DNA of 64,000 nt from positions 1 to 64,000 of the forward strand of contig MJGA01000008.1 of assembly GCA_001910725.1 (NCBI GenBank), given 5' to 3'. Of the stretch, positions 54,983 to 64,000 are shown in pieces (position 1 is the first letter of the stretch; every line of letters starts with the position of its first letter). The notes under the pieces are model-generated. The model had not been told where the DNA came from and did no database searches. It saw only the letters and a list, made by a program, of their open reading frames with translations. This DNA comes from Phanerodontia chrysosporium. Lineage: Eukaryota; Basidiomycota; Agaricomycetes; Polyporales; Phanerochaetaceae. Made by a program: the position numbers and the translations under genes.

Positions 54983-56340
54983 ATGGCACCCAAGCGCAGT
55001 GCAGCCAACGCGTCCGCCAAGTCGCCGCCCTCGACGCGCAAGATCCTCGTCACCGCCGCCGAGGGCCAGACGGGCCGCCTCCTGATCGACCTGCTCGTCG
55101 ACGAGACGTACCGGAGCAAGTTCCAGTCGCTCACCGCGCTCGTCTTCAGCGAGGACGCCAAGGCCGTGCTCGCCGAGTACGAGGACGTGCAGGTGCTCGT
55201 CTTCGACCCGAGCGACGAGAAGGCCCTCGTCCGCGCGATGGAGCAGGTCGACACGTGCATGCTCATCCCGCCCGCCCGCAAGGACAAGGCCAAGATCACC
55301 CGCACGCTCCTCGAGGCCGCCAAGAAGGCGAAGACCGTCACGAACATGGTCTTCCTCTCCAGCGCCGGCGCCGACTATGCCGAGCGCGATAAGCAGCCCC
55401 GTCTCCGCGAGTTCATCGACCTCGAGCACCTCGCCATGCAGCCCAAGGCCGACCCCTCGTCCGGCGACACCGGCCACAGCACCTGTGTGATACGAGCAGG
55501 CTTCTACATGGAGAACCTCCTCCTGTACACGAAGCAGGCGCAGGCAGAGGGCAAGCTCCCGATTCCCATAGACCCCAACAACAAGTTCGCACCCGTTGCG
55601 CTGGGCGATGTCGTGCAGGTCGCCGCGCACGCCCTGACAAGCCAGGGCCCCCACGGTCTTGCCGACGATGTCCGCGGAGAGATCCTCATCGTTACTGGAC
55701 CAATGATGACTGCCGGTCCTGAGCTTGCGACCGCCGCAAGCCAAGCCTTGGGGACGAAGATGGAGTTCGAGAGCGTCTCAGAGTAAGTCGCGAGCCTTTC
55801 CGGGGGTGGCTGGTACTGATGATAGCGTTGCAGGGAAAAGGCCAAGCAAATCTTGTCCTCGGAACAGGGCTCTGAGGTCGACGAAGGTGTGTAGCCGAGA
55901 GACAGCGACCCATAGCAAGCTGACGTTCGTGCAGCGGAGAAGGAATACCTACTCGAATACTACTCCCTCGTTCGCGAAGGCAAGACCAACTACGTCAGCA
56001 ACCTGCCCATGCTAGCGTACTTTGGACACCGTGGACAGGAGCCCTCGGACTTCTTCAAGACGTACAACGTGAGTATATGCGTCGTGTATTGCTCACCACC
56101 GGTGCTCACCTTCATCACGCGCAGGAGGAGTTCAAGCCCAAGAGGCGCAGGACAGCCAAGAATGGCGGACACGCCGAGACCAAGAAGCAGCCGGCCCGTG
56201 CCTCGGGACGTGGCAAAGGCACAAAGAAGGCTGAAGACGAGGACGATCACATGGAGGAGCCTGCGGCTGGTGAGGAAACTGTCGGCGATGGAGGCGCCGT
56301 GGCGGAGAGCGGCCGGTCGACCGTCACCAAGGGGCTCTAG
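54983..56340 (+). CDS. NmrA-like NAD(P)-binding protein
   Basis: Four exons (54983-55782, 55834-55886, 55935-56068, 56125-56340) encode 400 residues. Residues about 17-50 form the dinucleotide-binding start of a Rossmann fold (KILVTAAEGQTGRLLIDLL, the NmrA-type version of GxxGxxG). Then follow VLVFDPSDEKAL, TCMLIPPARKDKA, NMVFLSSAGADYAE and CVIRAGFYMENLL, as in atypical short-chain dehydrogenases of the NmrA/HSCARG group, which sense the NADP state instead of catalysing. The C terminus is unusual: a basic, Lys/Arg-rich extension (FKPKRRRTAKNG, ARASGRGKGTKKA) with an acidic patch EDEDDH, looking like a nuclear localisation tail. A truncated inverted copy lies at 27.5-27.9 kb. Confidence 0.85.
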
Positions 56341-57597
56341 AGGACACTTGCGACTATCAGTCGGGGTGCGACACGTACGCCAAAAGCTACTGATCGCGGA
56401 CGATTTTTTATTCTCTATATCTTGATGTCATGTTGTGTTTTCTTGCTGTGACGGACCTTGTAAAATATCCTCTATTATGCTGCTCAGTCAGGCGGTGAAA
56501 GACGAATGGAAACTCGGGTATTCTGAGAATATGGAGGACGGATGCATACATCGTCAAGCTCGACGCAGAAAAGATGCTGAAGGACGTCAAAAAGGAAAGT
56601 ATGTCTTGCTTACCTGCAGTAAGCTCGTGGATAACAAACGCTTTGAAGCCGTTTTCGGTTTCAAGATAGTTCTTGAGCTGACGTAAGCAGAAAAATATAC
56701 ACTTTCTACTTACGCTCTTTCTTACTCTTGTACGAAGCGTCTTCGACCACTACCTCGGAGGCTTGCAATGCGTCGACAGCTCATGCACACCCAACTATGT
56801 CCCACCGTCCCACGAGAGACTTTTTGCGCTCTCTCGCAGATCCCCTAACACGACCTGACCTGGCGTGCATTCATCTCCAGGCGCGACTCGGCCCATAACT
56901 GTGACGCGCTGTCCCTGCCATTGCTCCTCCGAACCCTACGTCGGTGCCGCAATTCCCTGCGCGAAATGCGGTGCTGCAACGTCCATCAGGTGTCAGTGCA
57001 GCGGAGAACGCGTCGTGACGCGCATATAGCCAGGGAAAGAGGTCGGAGCGCGCGTCCTCTGCAGGTGAGTCGGCCTGCTGGCCAACTCCGCAATATACCC
57101 GCGTCTCATGCAGCTGTTTGCTGTTGTCCCGAGGCCGTGCAATATCTGCATGGGCGGCGAGTGGGAGCGACCGGTCGTGCTGGCATTCGCTTGCCCGCAT
57201 GGTGCAGGCGGTACGCCTGAGCCGTGAGCACGATTGGAGGGCGGTGTGCCCTGTGGAAGAGCAGCGCCGTGCAGTCCGGCCGTGGACGCCTTCTCATCGC
57301 GACTTCGAGCGTGTCCCGCATCACGGACGCTCCAATCGTCGAGATATCGCGGTGCGCGCGGCTGCCGGATGTCGGGCGCGGGAGGAGGCTTGCCCCTCAA
57401 CCTTCGAAGGAGGCGGTGTGGTCGTATCTCAGGGGGCCATGGCACTATTGGCAGACACTCGCTCTTGGCGACCAAAGATGCATCAAAGCGTTTAGTGCCT
57501 GCGCACCGACGCGCGCAGTGGCTGTCCCGGGGTTGTCGTTCAAGGTCTGGCGTATATATGCTTCTCGGACGGCATCTTCGGCAGCCACATACAACGC
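56341..57597 (+). repeat. 3' flank shared, inverted, with 26.4-27.5 kb
   Basis: Everything from the NmrA stop to about 57100 has an inverted counterpart at 26430-27500. No gene of its own is recognised. The stretch 57100-57597 shows open frames but no family; a TATATATG lies near 57550, upstream of the VIT fragment. Confidence 0.7.
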
Positions 57598-57725
57598 AAT
57601 GCAGCTACCAACGTCTGCATCCTCTCTGCCTTGCGGTCTCGCGCACGTCCAGGCCTCCGGGGAGCACTCATTCCTGCCTCAGAGAAGGCTGCGGTCCACG
57701 CGGACATCGTCGATGGAACGCCATC
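57598..57725 (+). pseudogene. exon-1 fragment of a VIT/VWA gene
   Basis: ATG at 57598 begins MQLPTSASSLPCGLAHVQAS, parallel to MRLPTTVSSRPCGLIRV of gene A. After one frame change it reads AAVHADIVDGTP, the end of exon 1. Exon 2 does not follow. The order NmrA region then VIT exon 1 mirrors, inverted, the order VIT gene A then NmrA pseudogene at 25.6-27.9 kb. Confidence 0.75.
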
Positions 57726-57982
57726 ATTCTTGGCCTGCCTTCTTCATGCGTCTTCAGTAGCAGTGGACCGACAGCCGGTCGTTCTGACGTCGTGGACACG
57801 ATTTGTTAATGCATGACGGTGACAAAAGGCAGAGTGATGGTGTGTGCGACATAAGATCTACCGTCCTAGGCAGGAGTACATAATACCGGTATATGGGTGC
57901 AGATGGGAAGCTGTGGTCCGTTTCCAAAGGCTGATATAGGGATGTAGCCTGTACGAACTCAGGGGTCCAGCAGGTGAGCAGC
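57726..57982. other. spacer after the VIT fragment
   Basis: No feature seen other than the 3' flank of the ABC transporter gene. Confidence 0.4.
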
Positions 57983-60518
57983 TTACCGCTTCTTGAGAGA
58001 GAGCACGACGTAGAGCATGATGCGATAGACGAGCGCGATGATCAGCAAGATGCACGCATACAGCTTAAAGTTGATCCCGCGGATGTCGAGAGACTGTGAC
58101 GCCTGTCAAGATCTGGGCCCACCAGCGCAAGTGGTCATGCACACACCTGAAGCACATCATCGCCTGCGAGCGCGCACTCGCCCTGAGCGACGAGTGAGCT
58201 CGGGTACTCGCAGAAGCATCCACCGTCGGCCGTTGGCGCGCACGCGAGCACGAGCCCGTGCAGGTCGTTCCATACAAGCAGCTCAAACGCATATGTCTGG
58301 TAGTCAATCCAATGCGCCCAGTAGTACCAGAACCGCGGGAGGTCCACCGCGCGGATGAAGTACCCGCCGACGGACTGGTGGCAACTGTTAGGCGACAGCA
58401 CGAAGAGAGGCACAAAGGCAGGGAACGCACCATCCAGAAACCGTTCAAAAACGATGCTACAGAGAGTGCTGCGACAAAGATTGGCAGCGCTGCGGCAACG
58501 ACTGCAGACTGGAGACCTGCATCAGACATGTTCTCCATGAGCAGCGTCACCGACGAACCTGCGACTCCGCCGTGTACACTGCAAGGAAAAGCACGCCGAG
58601 GAAGCGGAAGAAGGCGGTTGCGCCGGGGTGCAGGCCGATGCTCCAATAGCAGAGGACCGCAAACAGAAGCGTGCACGCGAAGAGGTACGGTAGCGTCGCG
58701 ATCGCACCGGCGAGCACGTACGCGCCGGGCCCGTACAGCCCGTTCATCCGCTCGCGCACGAACACTTGCCGCTCCTCGAGGAACGCCGGGATGCCGGCGA
58801 CGGACATGAACCCCAGGAAGGCGACGGCGTAGAAGTGCACTGACAGCCTGTCGTTCTGGCGTCGTGAGCGGCAGTGGTTAGGTGTGCGACCAAGCAAAAG
58901 ACGAGGGACCCGGACGAACCACTTTGGCGGACGTCTGCGCGAGGTTTACCCAGATTGTCGCAAGCATCACGCCCATGCCGACTGCCACCGTCTGAAGTGA
59001 GCATTCCACAGCTCACGGAGATTGGTCGAACACCCACGATACATCCCGACGCGCACGCCATACGCGAGCAAATTCCTGCTGTAATTGAGCATGTTCCTCT
59101 CCACAAGTATCCCCGTGCGCCTTGCATCGCGCGCAAGCGCGTCCAGGATCCCGGTGCGCATCGCCGCGGTGCGGCTCACTCTTGCAGTGCTGCTCGCGCG
59201 CTCCGTAAGAGTCTCGTGCTCGTCCTTCTCCTGCGGCGGCGCGAGCCCGTGTGCTTGGGCATACGTCGCCCACCGCTTTGCGAGTTCGGACACGCGTGCC
59301 TCGCTCGCCGCGGCGTCCGCCATGAAGTCTGTGTTGAAGAGATCCAGAGCATGGTCTGCGGGGTTTGCGTGTACCGGCACGGGGCGCCCGAGCGCATCTG
59401 CGAGATACGCTGCGAGGCGGTCTGCATGGGAAACCAGTGCGTGAGCTTCGGAAGCGCGCGGGATCATGGAGGCACTCGACGTACCGGTTGGGCCAAAGTA
59501 CATCGTCCTGCCGCGCGCGAGTAGCAAAAGCTTGTCGAAGAGCGCAAACGTCTCCCAGTTTGGTTGGTGGATGCTCGCCACGACGAGGATCCCGTGTCTC
59601 CGTGCGACGTTCCTGACTGTCAATCGACGGAGCTATCAGTGCCGAAATGAATCCGATTCTACCGGGAGAGTAACGCACTCGCCGACAGTACCTCGCGGCT
59701 CGTCCGGCTGTCGAGCCCGCTTGTGGGCTCGTCGAGCAGGAGGATGCGCGGCATCGTCACGAGCGCAGCGCCGAGCGTCGTGCGGCGCCTCTGACCGCCA
59801 GAGATACCGCGCTGGACGGCGTTTCCGATGCGGTGATATTGCACCTCCGCGAGCCCTAGATCCGCAATCACCTCCGCGACGCGCGTGGCGATCGTTTCTG
59901 CGGGAGTCGACGGGTCGAGGCTGCGTGGGTCGTCAGCACGATGCGCCGTCCGCTCTGGGCACGAGAAGGCCCGAAGAAAGCGCGCACCTCAACCGCGCAG
60001 CGAAGCGGATCGTCTCGTGCACAGTGAGCACGCCCAGGAGCGCGTCGCTCTGCTCGACGTACGCCGCGAGCGCGCTCATGTCCGCGCCTGTATCGCCGTT
60101 CACGGTCACCTACCGGGGCGCCGCGTCAGCACATCATCACCGGCGGTCAAGCCCCACACGGGCGGTGTCGCACTTGGCCTGATGTCGCGCTAGTGCGCTT
60201 AGATAGAATATCGAGGAGGGACGTCTTGCCTGCGCCCGAAGGCCCCATGACTAGAGCGACCCCACGGTTGAGCAGCTTGCGTAAGGACGAACGAGCGAGA
60301 GACGGGGACGTACTGGCCAGCATCTCGCCGGACTCGACGCTGCCGCTGAGGTCCTGCAGTATCGCAGTCGGCTTGACGGAGAAGGAGATGTTCTCCCACT
60401 CAAGCACCAGACGCTCATGGGGCTTCTGGCTCTACAGATTGTCCGGCGACGTTAGCACTGAATACGACGTCGGGCAGGTTGACCAACGCACCTCGAGGTC
60501 GTCGCTGGAGCCCTGCAT
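57983..60518 (-). CDS. ABCG (White-type) half-transporter
   Basis: Many-exon gene from ATG at 60518 (exon MQGSSDDLE) to TAA at 57983, about 600 residues. After an intron KPHERLVLEWENISFSV opens the nucleotide-binding domain. SGEMLA joins across an intron to IMGPSGAGKTSLLDIL (Walker A). Then YVEQSDALLGVLTVHETI with the Q loop, the signature ISGGQRRRTTLGAALV, Walker B ILLLDEPTSGLDS, and ASIHQPNWETFALFD with the switch His. A linker leads to the membrane domain: GMGVMLATIWVNL, FYAVAFLGFMSVAGIPAFLE, LFACTLLFAVLCYWSIG, VTLLMENMSDAG, WAHWIDYQTYAFELLVWND and a last helix LYACILLIIALVYRIMLYVV ending SLKKR. One nucleotide domain before one membrane domain means it must dimerise. Substrate is unknown; fungal relatives move lipids or sterols. 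Some exon edges near 58900-59050 and 58080-58150 are approximate. Confidence 0.85.
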
Positions 60519-62769
60519 GGTGGTGGTCTGCGGTCAAGAGGAAGTATGGCGTTGGCATGGACGCGCCTGTCGCTTTGAGACAATACAGCGGCGGCCGCGG
60601 GGAGTGATGCATCATACCGTGGACCCCACCGCACGCAGGATGCTCGCAAGTGACCGGGATTGGAGAAGATGCAAGCCTGAGCATGTGCCGCTTGGCGTTG
60701 GAACGCAATTACAGCACAGCCGCGGTGTTGGCGTCTCGGACGACTTCAGAACGGGGACGCTGAGAGGTCCTAGTAAATCCTAGTGAGGCATTCCAAATGT
60801 TTCCTTTTTGGGCCGATGTTCACCAGGCTGGCGCGTCACGTGCCCGCAGCATCCGGAAGCGAAGCCACGCGGGGGATTCGCAAGCTCGCACGCAGCAGGG
60901 AAGCGGCGGATAGCCTCAACGGCAGAGTCCTAGGACAGTCCTCCCGACGCACAAGGATGCTGTCAAGCATTCATTAATAACGCAAGGTTTACGGCCGATC
61001 ATCGTTTCCCGCAATGGTGGAGAACAAACCAGGATACGAGTAGGGCGGGCAGCATGGAACACAGCCTGGTGGGTGAGAAACCGCGGGACTAGCAGCGAGG
61101 CAGCAGCATTGGAAGACGAGGCTCTGCCATCTGTATCCCTCTGTTTGGTCGGTGGCAAAAGTGCCGCGGCGCAAAGGGCAGAGAGCCATGACGCGCGCAG
61201 CACGAGGGGCTCGGGCATGTGTCGTGCGGTAGCCTGTTGGCGATGGATACGAAGAAGTCGTCGGCCGAAGTCCGCTGGGTTCCTGGCGCGGCGGCCACAA
61301 GCGCTGTTGAAGCCGTGGGCCGAAGTGATCTCACTCTGTCAATCGGGACAGGATACAACATTGACTCACAAGACAAAGCAGGGCGCAACGAACCTGCACA
61401 AGGCAATCGTTGTTCGCCGGGACTACGGCCGGGTGCAACGAGGCATTTGGAACTAGGGCCTGGTGATGACACGCGCAACGCGGGGGTGAGGGTCCGCCAC
61501 ACCATGTGGGCGCGGAAACCGCACCGTGAGCGAGGACACCCTGGACATTACGATCGCCAAGGCCTCGAACAAACGCCACAGGACAGTTCCGGTGCGGTGC
61601 TTGCGCCAGCGAACCTGGAGCGCGTGCTCATCATGGTCGACGCAGCGCCAGCAAGAGACGTCTGGCTTGGAATCCCGAGCTTGGTCGGGCCCCGCTGAGA
61701 CGCGCAGTCACTAGGACCCTCGTAGAGTCGTGGCTTCATTCCAAATAGTGGCTTGCTTCGCGATGCACGCGGCACTGCACCCGGGAAAGGGTCTCGTTGC
61801 ACTTCGATCCTGCTGCGTCGGAGTCCACGAGGCTCTGAGGTCGCAGTTCAAAGTCTATTATCACCAAACCCCGTTTAATTCGGATGAGCAGCGAATTTGT
61901 ATTGATCGAGGGGAAGTGAACGTATCTCCGGGAGTCTGGGCGTGCTCGTGCCGATTTGCACAAGGTTGTATGGGCCCTGGGCCGGCAACAAGGAGATTGT
62001 AATCACTACGTAGCCCATCGGTTTCAAAAACTCGTGGCAGGGAGTCCGGCTGGATCCGCGGTTCCCGCTGCCTGTTCAGGCACAGCTGGAAAATTCTATC
62101 CGTGTGTAATCAGCACCTTGATTGAACTGGTGAAAATTTCTTTACTGAGTCCGAGAGACGCAGAGAATGGTCTGCACAAGCAGGCTTCACGATATTCGCC
62201 GAGTCGAACATCCGCAGAGGACTTCCTCTCGAAGAGATGGTGAAGGTCGAAAGCAAGGCATGTTGAGCAGAACATGACTTCCATTCTGGGAACCTTCGTG
62301 GCGCGGTGATCGCCGAATGTCGATCATGGAAATTACGGAGACTAGACAATGCAGGTCCTCAATGTTTACTTCGATTCAGATTCTTATAGACAACAAAGAC
62401 CAGCTAAGTAGCAATGTAGATAATTAAAACATCATCCTACTGACTACCCTACGAAGCTATCCGAGACCCAGTGATACTACTACAACAAAGCACAGACACA
62501 CAGAACAGCTGGTTCTACACCGGGTGGGTCGGTTTTTACTGATACAATAATGCCCCTCGGTCTTGGGGAAAATAAGCGGGAGGGGATGCTACGGAGAAGA
62601 AGGCAAAAGTTTGCTATGACCGCGCAGTGCCGCAGCGCACAGCGCAGCCACAGGGGCAGTGCATAAGGCAGTAGAGTGTCCGCGAGGGGGCACGAAGCAG
62701 AGTCCGACACAGCCACACAGAACAGGGTCCCCAGGGATCGTGCGCCAAGAACGCACTCGCTCCGGGGGC
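60519..62769. other. gene-poor stretch of about 2.2 kb
   Basis: No recognisable gene. GC-rich overlapping open frames at 61000-61700 on both strands have no domains, ATG context or splice pairs; 62300-62480 is AT-rich. No repeat was noticed. Confidence 0.4.
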
Positions 62770-63570
62770 TTACGGCCAAGGGTACAGCGAGTAGGAAGGC
62801 GAAGTGTAGGTCACGGTGCTCGGCGGCGAGGACGGCTGTGTCGGGTAAGCGTAGCGCGGCCGGTACGCGAGCACGGGCTGGAGGCTCGCCTTCGCGACGT
62901 GGTGGATCTCGAGGAGGTACAGGTCCTCGAAGGTGATGTAGTTGGGCCCCACGCGCCAGGCCTGGTCATGCGTGTTGAGCGGCGCCATCTCCTGCGCGGA
63001 AGAGGGGGTGCACGGTGTTGGCAGGACGGCCCAGGCAGCAGACGATGGACGGGGGGACGTACTTCGATAAAGTCCTTCACGACCTCCGCGACGTGGATCG
63101 CCATCTTCGCGCGCGTGATGCTCTCCTTTTCCCGCGTCGCGCGCAGCGCATGCTTCTGCTTGCCGAAGGCGACGTAGCCCGGCCACTGCGCAGCGTCAGC
63201 GGGCGCGCACGCGGGCGGGAAGCGGACGGGCGACGCACCTCGATCCTGTACGTCACCTTCATGCCGAAGCCCTCAAGGAGCCTATCGTCTGCGCGCTGCA
63301 GGCTGCCAAAGTTGCGGGCCAGCGCGTCCGCGAGTCGGATGCCCTTGCGGTCGTTCTGCCAGAACTCTACGATGCCGATCGAGTGCGTGTGGTTCCGCTG
63401 GATGTTGGCCGCGTAAGGCCTTTGCGGGATGATGACTTCGGTGGGATAGGGCGATGATGCCATGTTCCTGGCGTACTGCTGAACCACAGGAGAGTAACAG
63501 TCAGACCGCCGTGCTTATGTACGACTCGGCAGGCACGTACCACGGAGGGGTAGGGGTAAAGGCTGGACAT
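62770..63570 (-). CDS. conserved-looking protein of unknown function, 204 residues
   Basis: Four exons (63570-63541, 63478-63239, 63185-63063, 62991-62770), introns of 53-71 nt, all in frame. It begins MSSLYPYPSV, then QYARNMASSPYPTEVIIP, a stretch HTHSIGIVEFWQNDRKGIRL with alternating hydrophobic residues, a GFGMKVTYRIEWPGYVAFGK segment that looks like beta structure, a charged helix (TREKESITRAKMAIHVAEVV), then NYITFEDLYLLEIHHVAKA, and ends in a Tyr/Pro/Ser-rich tail (YTSPSYSLYPWP). No signal peptide or membrane helix. I do not recognise the family, but balanced composition and clean splicing support a real gene. A TATAAAG box lies about 68 nt upstream. Confidence 0.75.
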
Positions 63571-63636
63571 CCTAGATGAGGCGGGGTCGAAAGTAATTTG
63601 CACTGCCGATGCTATCCTGTCCTCACACGAGGCCGA

Positions 63637-63643
63637 CTTTATA
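63637..63643 (-). promoter_or_regulatory. TATA box of the 204-residue protein gene
   Basis: TATAAAG on the minus strand about 68 nt before the ATG at 63570. Confidence 0.5.
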
Positions 63644-64000
63644 GTTCTTCGAAAGGTATGGCAGCCCTTTGAGAAACAAGGGCCTCTGAGGCGGTGCAAA
63701 CGCGCGAGAGTATGAAGACACACGCCCAGAAGACGGCGCAAAGCCAGGCGGCGGCTCATTCGTCTAGCCAGTGACAGGTCGCATCTTCGGACCAGCACCC
63801 GTCGGAGGCCGCCGTCTCTGCGACCGCTGCGCACCCGTTCCGATGAGGGGAGGACATGTCATTGTCTAGGGTCCTCTGCATGCTGAGGGACGGTTCGGAG
63901 CCACCCTGCGCGTGGCCGCGAGCACGCAGTGCAATCTCGCACAGCCCACTAGCGCCCGAAAAAACGAGTAGGTTTAAGGACAATTCGGCTAGGGCCGTGA
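63644..64000. other. window end, nothing recognised
   Basis: No supported feature in the last 350 bases. Confidence 0.4.

Noticed and set aside
54866..55744. 292-codon open frame on the minus strand
   Set aside because: Antisense shadow of the NmrA-like gene.
1..64000. CRISPR arrays, prokaryotic operons or Shine-Dalgarno sites
   Set aside because: No regularly spaced identical repeats with unique spacers were seen, and gene structure is clearly eukaryotic.

Overview
The window looks like nuclear DNA of an Agaricomycete (mushroom-forming basidiomycete, probably a polypore-like wood decayer). The evidence is: GC-rich coding exons split by many GT-AG introns of 47-65 nt, TATA boxes 35-70 nt upstream of start codons, polyporopepsin-like secreted aspartic proteases, a wax-synthase-like MBOAT, fungal F-box/LRR proteins, Zn(II)2Cys6 regulators and a microsomal P450 with a basidiomycete-type exon pattern. 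No tRNA, rRNA or CRISPR was found.

Layout. 1-540: edge of a decayed AAA-ATPase gene. 2.2-8.9 kb: three tandem A1 aspartic protease genes on the minus strand. 9.7-19.0 kb: mostly single-copy genes, namely a cupin, mitochondrial ribosomal protein bL28m, an NT-C2 domain protein, an F-box-like protein, a wax-synthase-like acyltransferase with a decayed tandem copy, and NADP-isocitrate dehydrogenase with what looks like an alternative mitochondrial first exon. 19.3-21.8 kb: an inverted copy of part of the protease cluster. 22.3-25.7 kb: VIT/VWA gene A. 26.4-27.9 kb: an inverted, deleted copy of the NmrA region at 55-57 kb. 28-29.6 kb: an F-box/LRR-type gene. 31.0-33.4 kb: a P450. 33.9-35.0 kb: a Vam7-like PX-SNARE. 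35.3-40.7 kb: VIT/VWA gene B, split by a 2.6 kb element with terminal inverted repeats that carries a Zn(II)2Cys6-like gene. 41.6-43.2 kb: a peroxisomal hydratase. 44.7-46.4 kb: a Zn(II)2Cys6 protein. 49.3-49.9 kb: a small membrane protein. 51.3-54.4 kb: VIT/VWA gene C, intact. 55.0-56.3 kb: an NmrA-like protein. 57.6 kb: a VIT exon-1 fragment. 58.0-60.5 kb: an ABCG half-transporter. 62.8-63.6 kb: an unassigned 204-residue protein.

Two themes stand out. First, duplication: proteases, NmrA/VIT and the acyltransferase all have decayed or inverted copies here. Second, a family of VIT+VWA proteins keeps an identical exon skeleton while the C-terminal low-complexity tail has changed completely: Arg/Ser-rich in A, Gly/Lys-rich in B, and FG/GLFG-like in C. 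The protease copies also include in-frame genes whose catalytic DTG has become DTA or DTT, which suggests pseudoproteases. All exon boundaries were read by eye from splice signals and paralogue comparison, and no database search was run.
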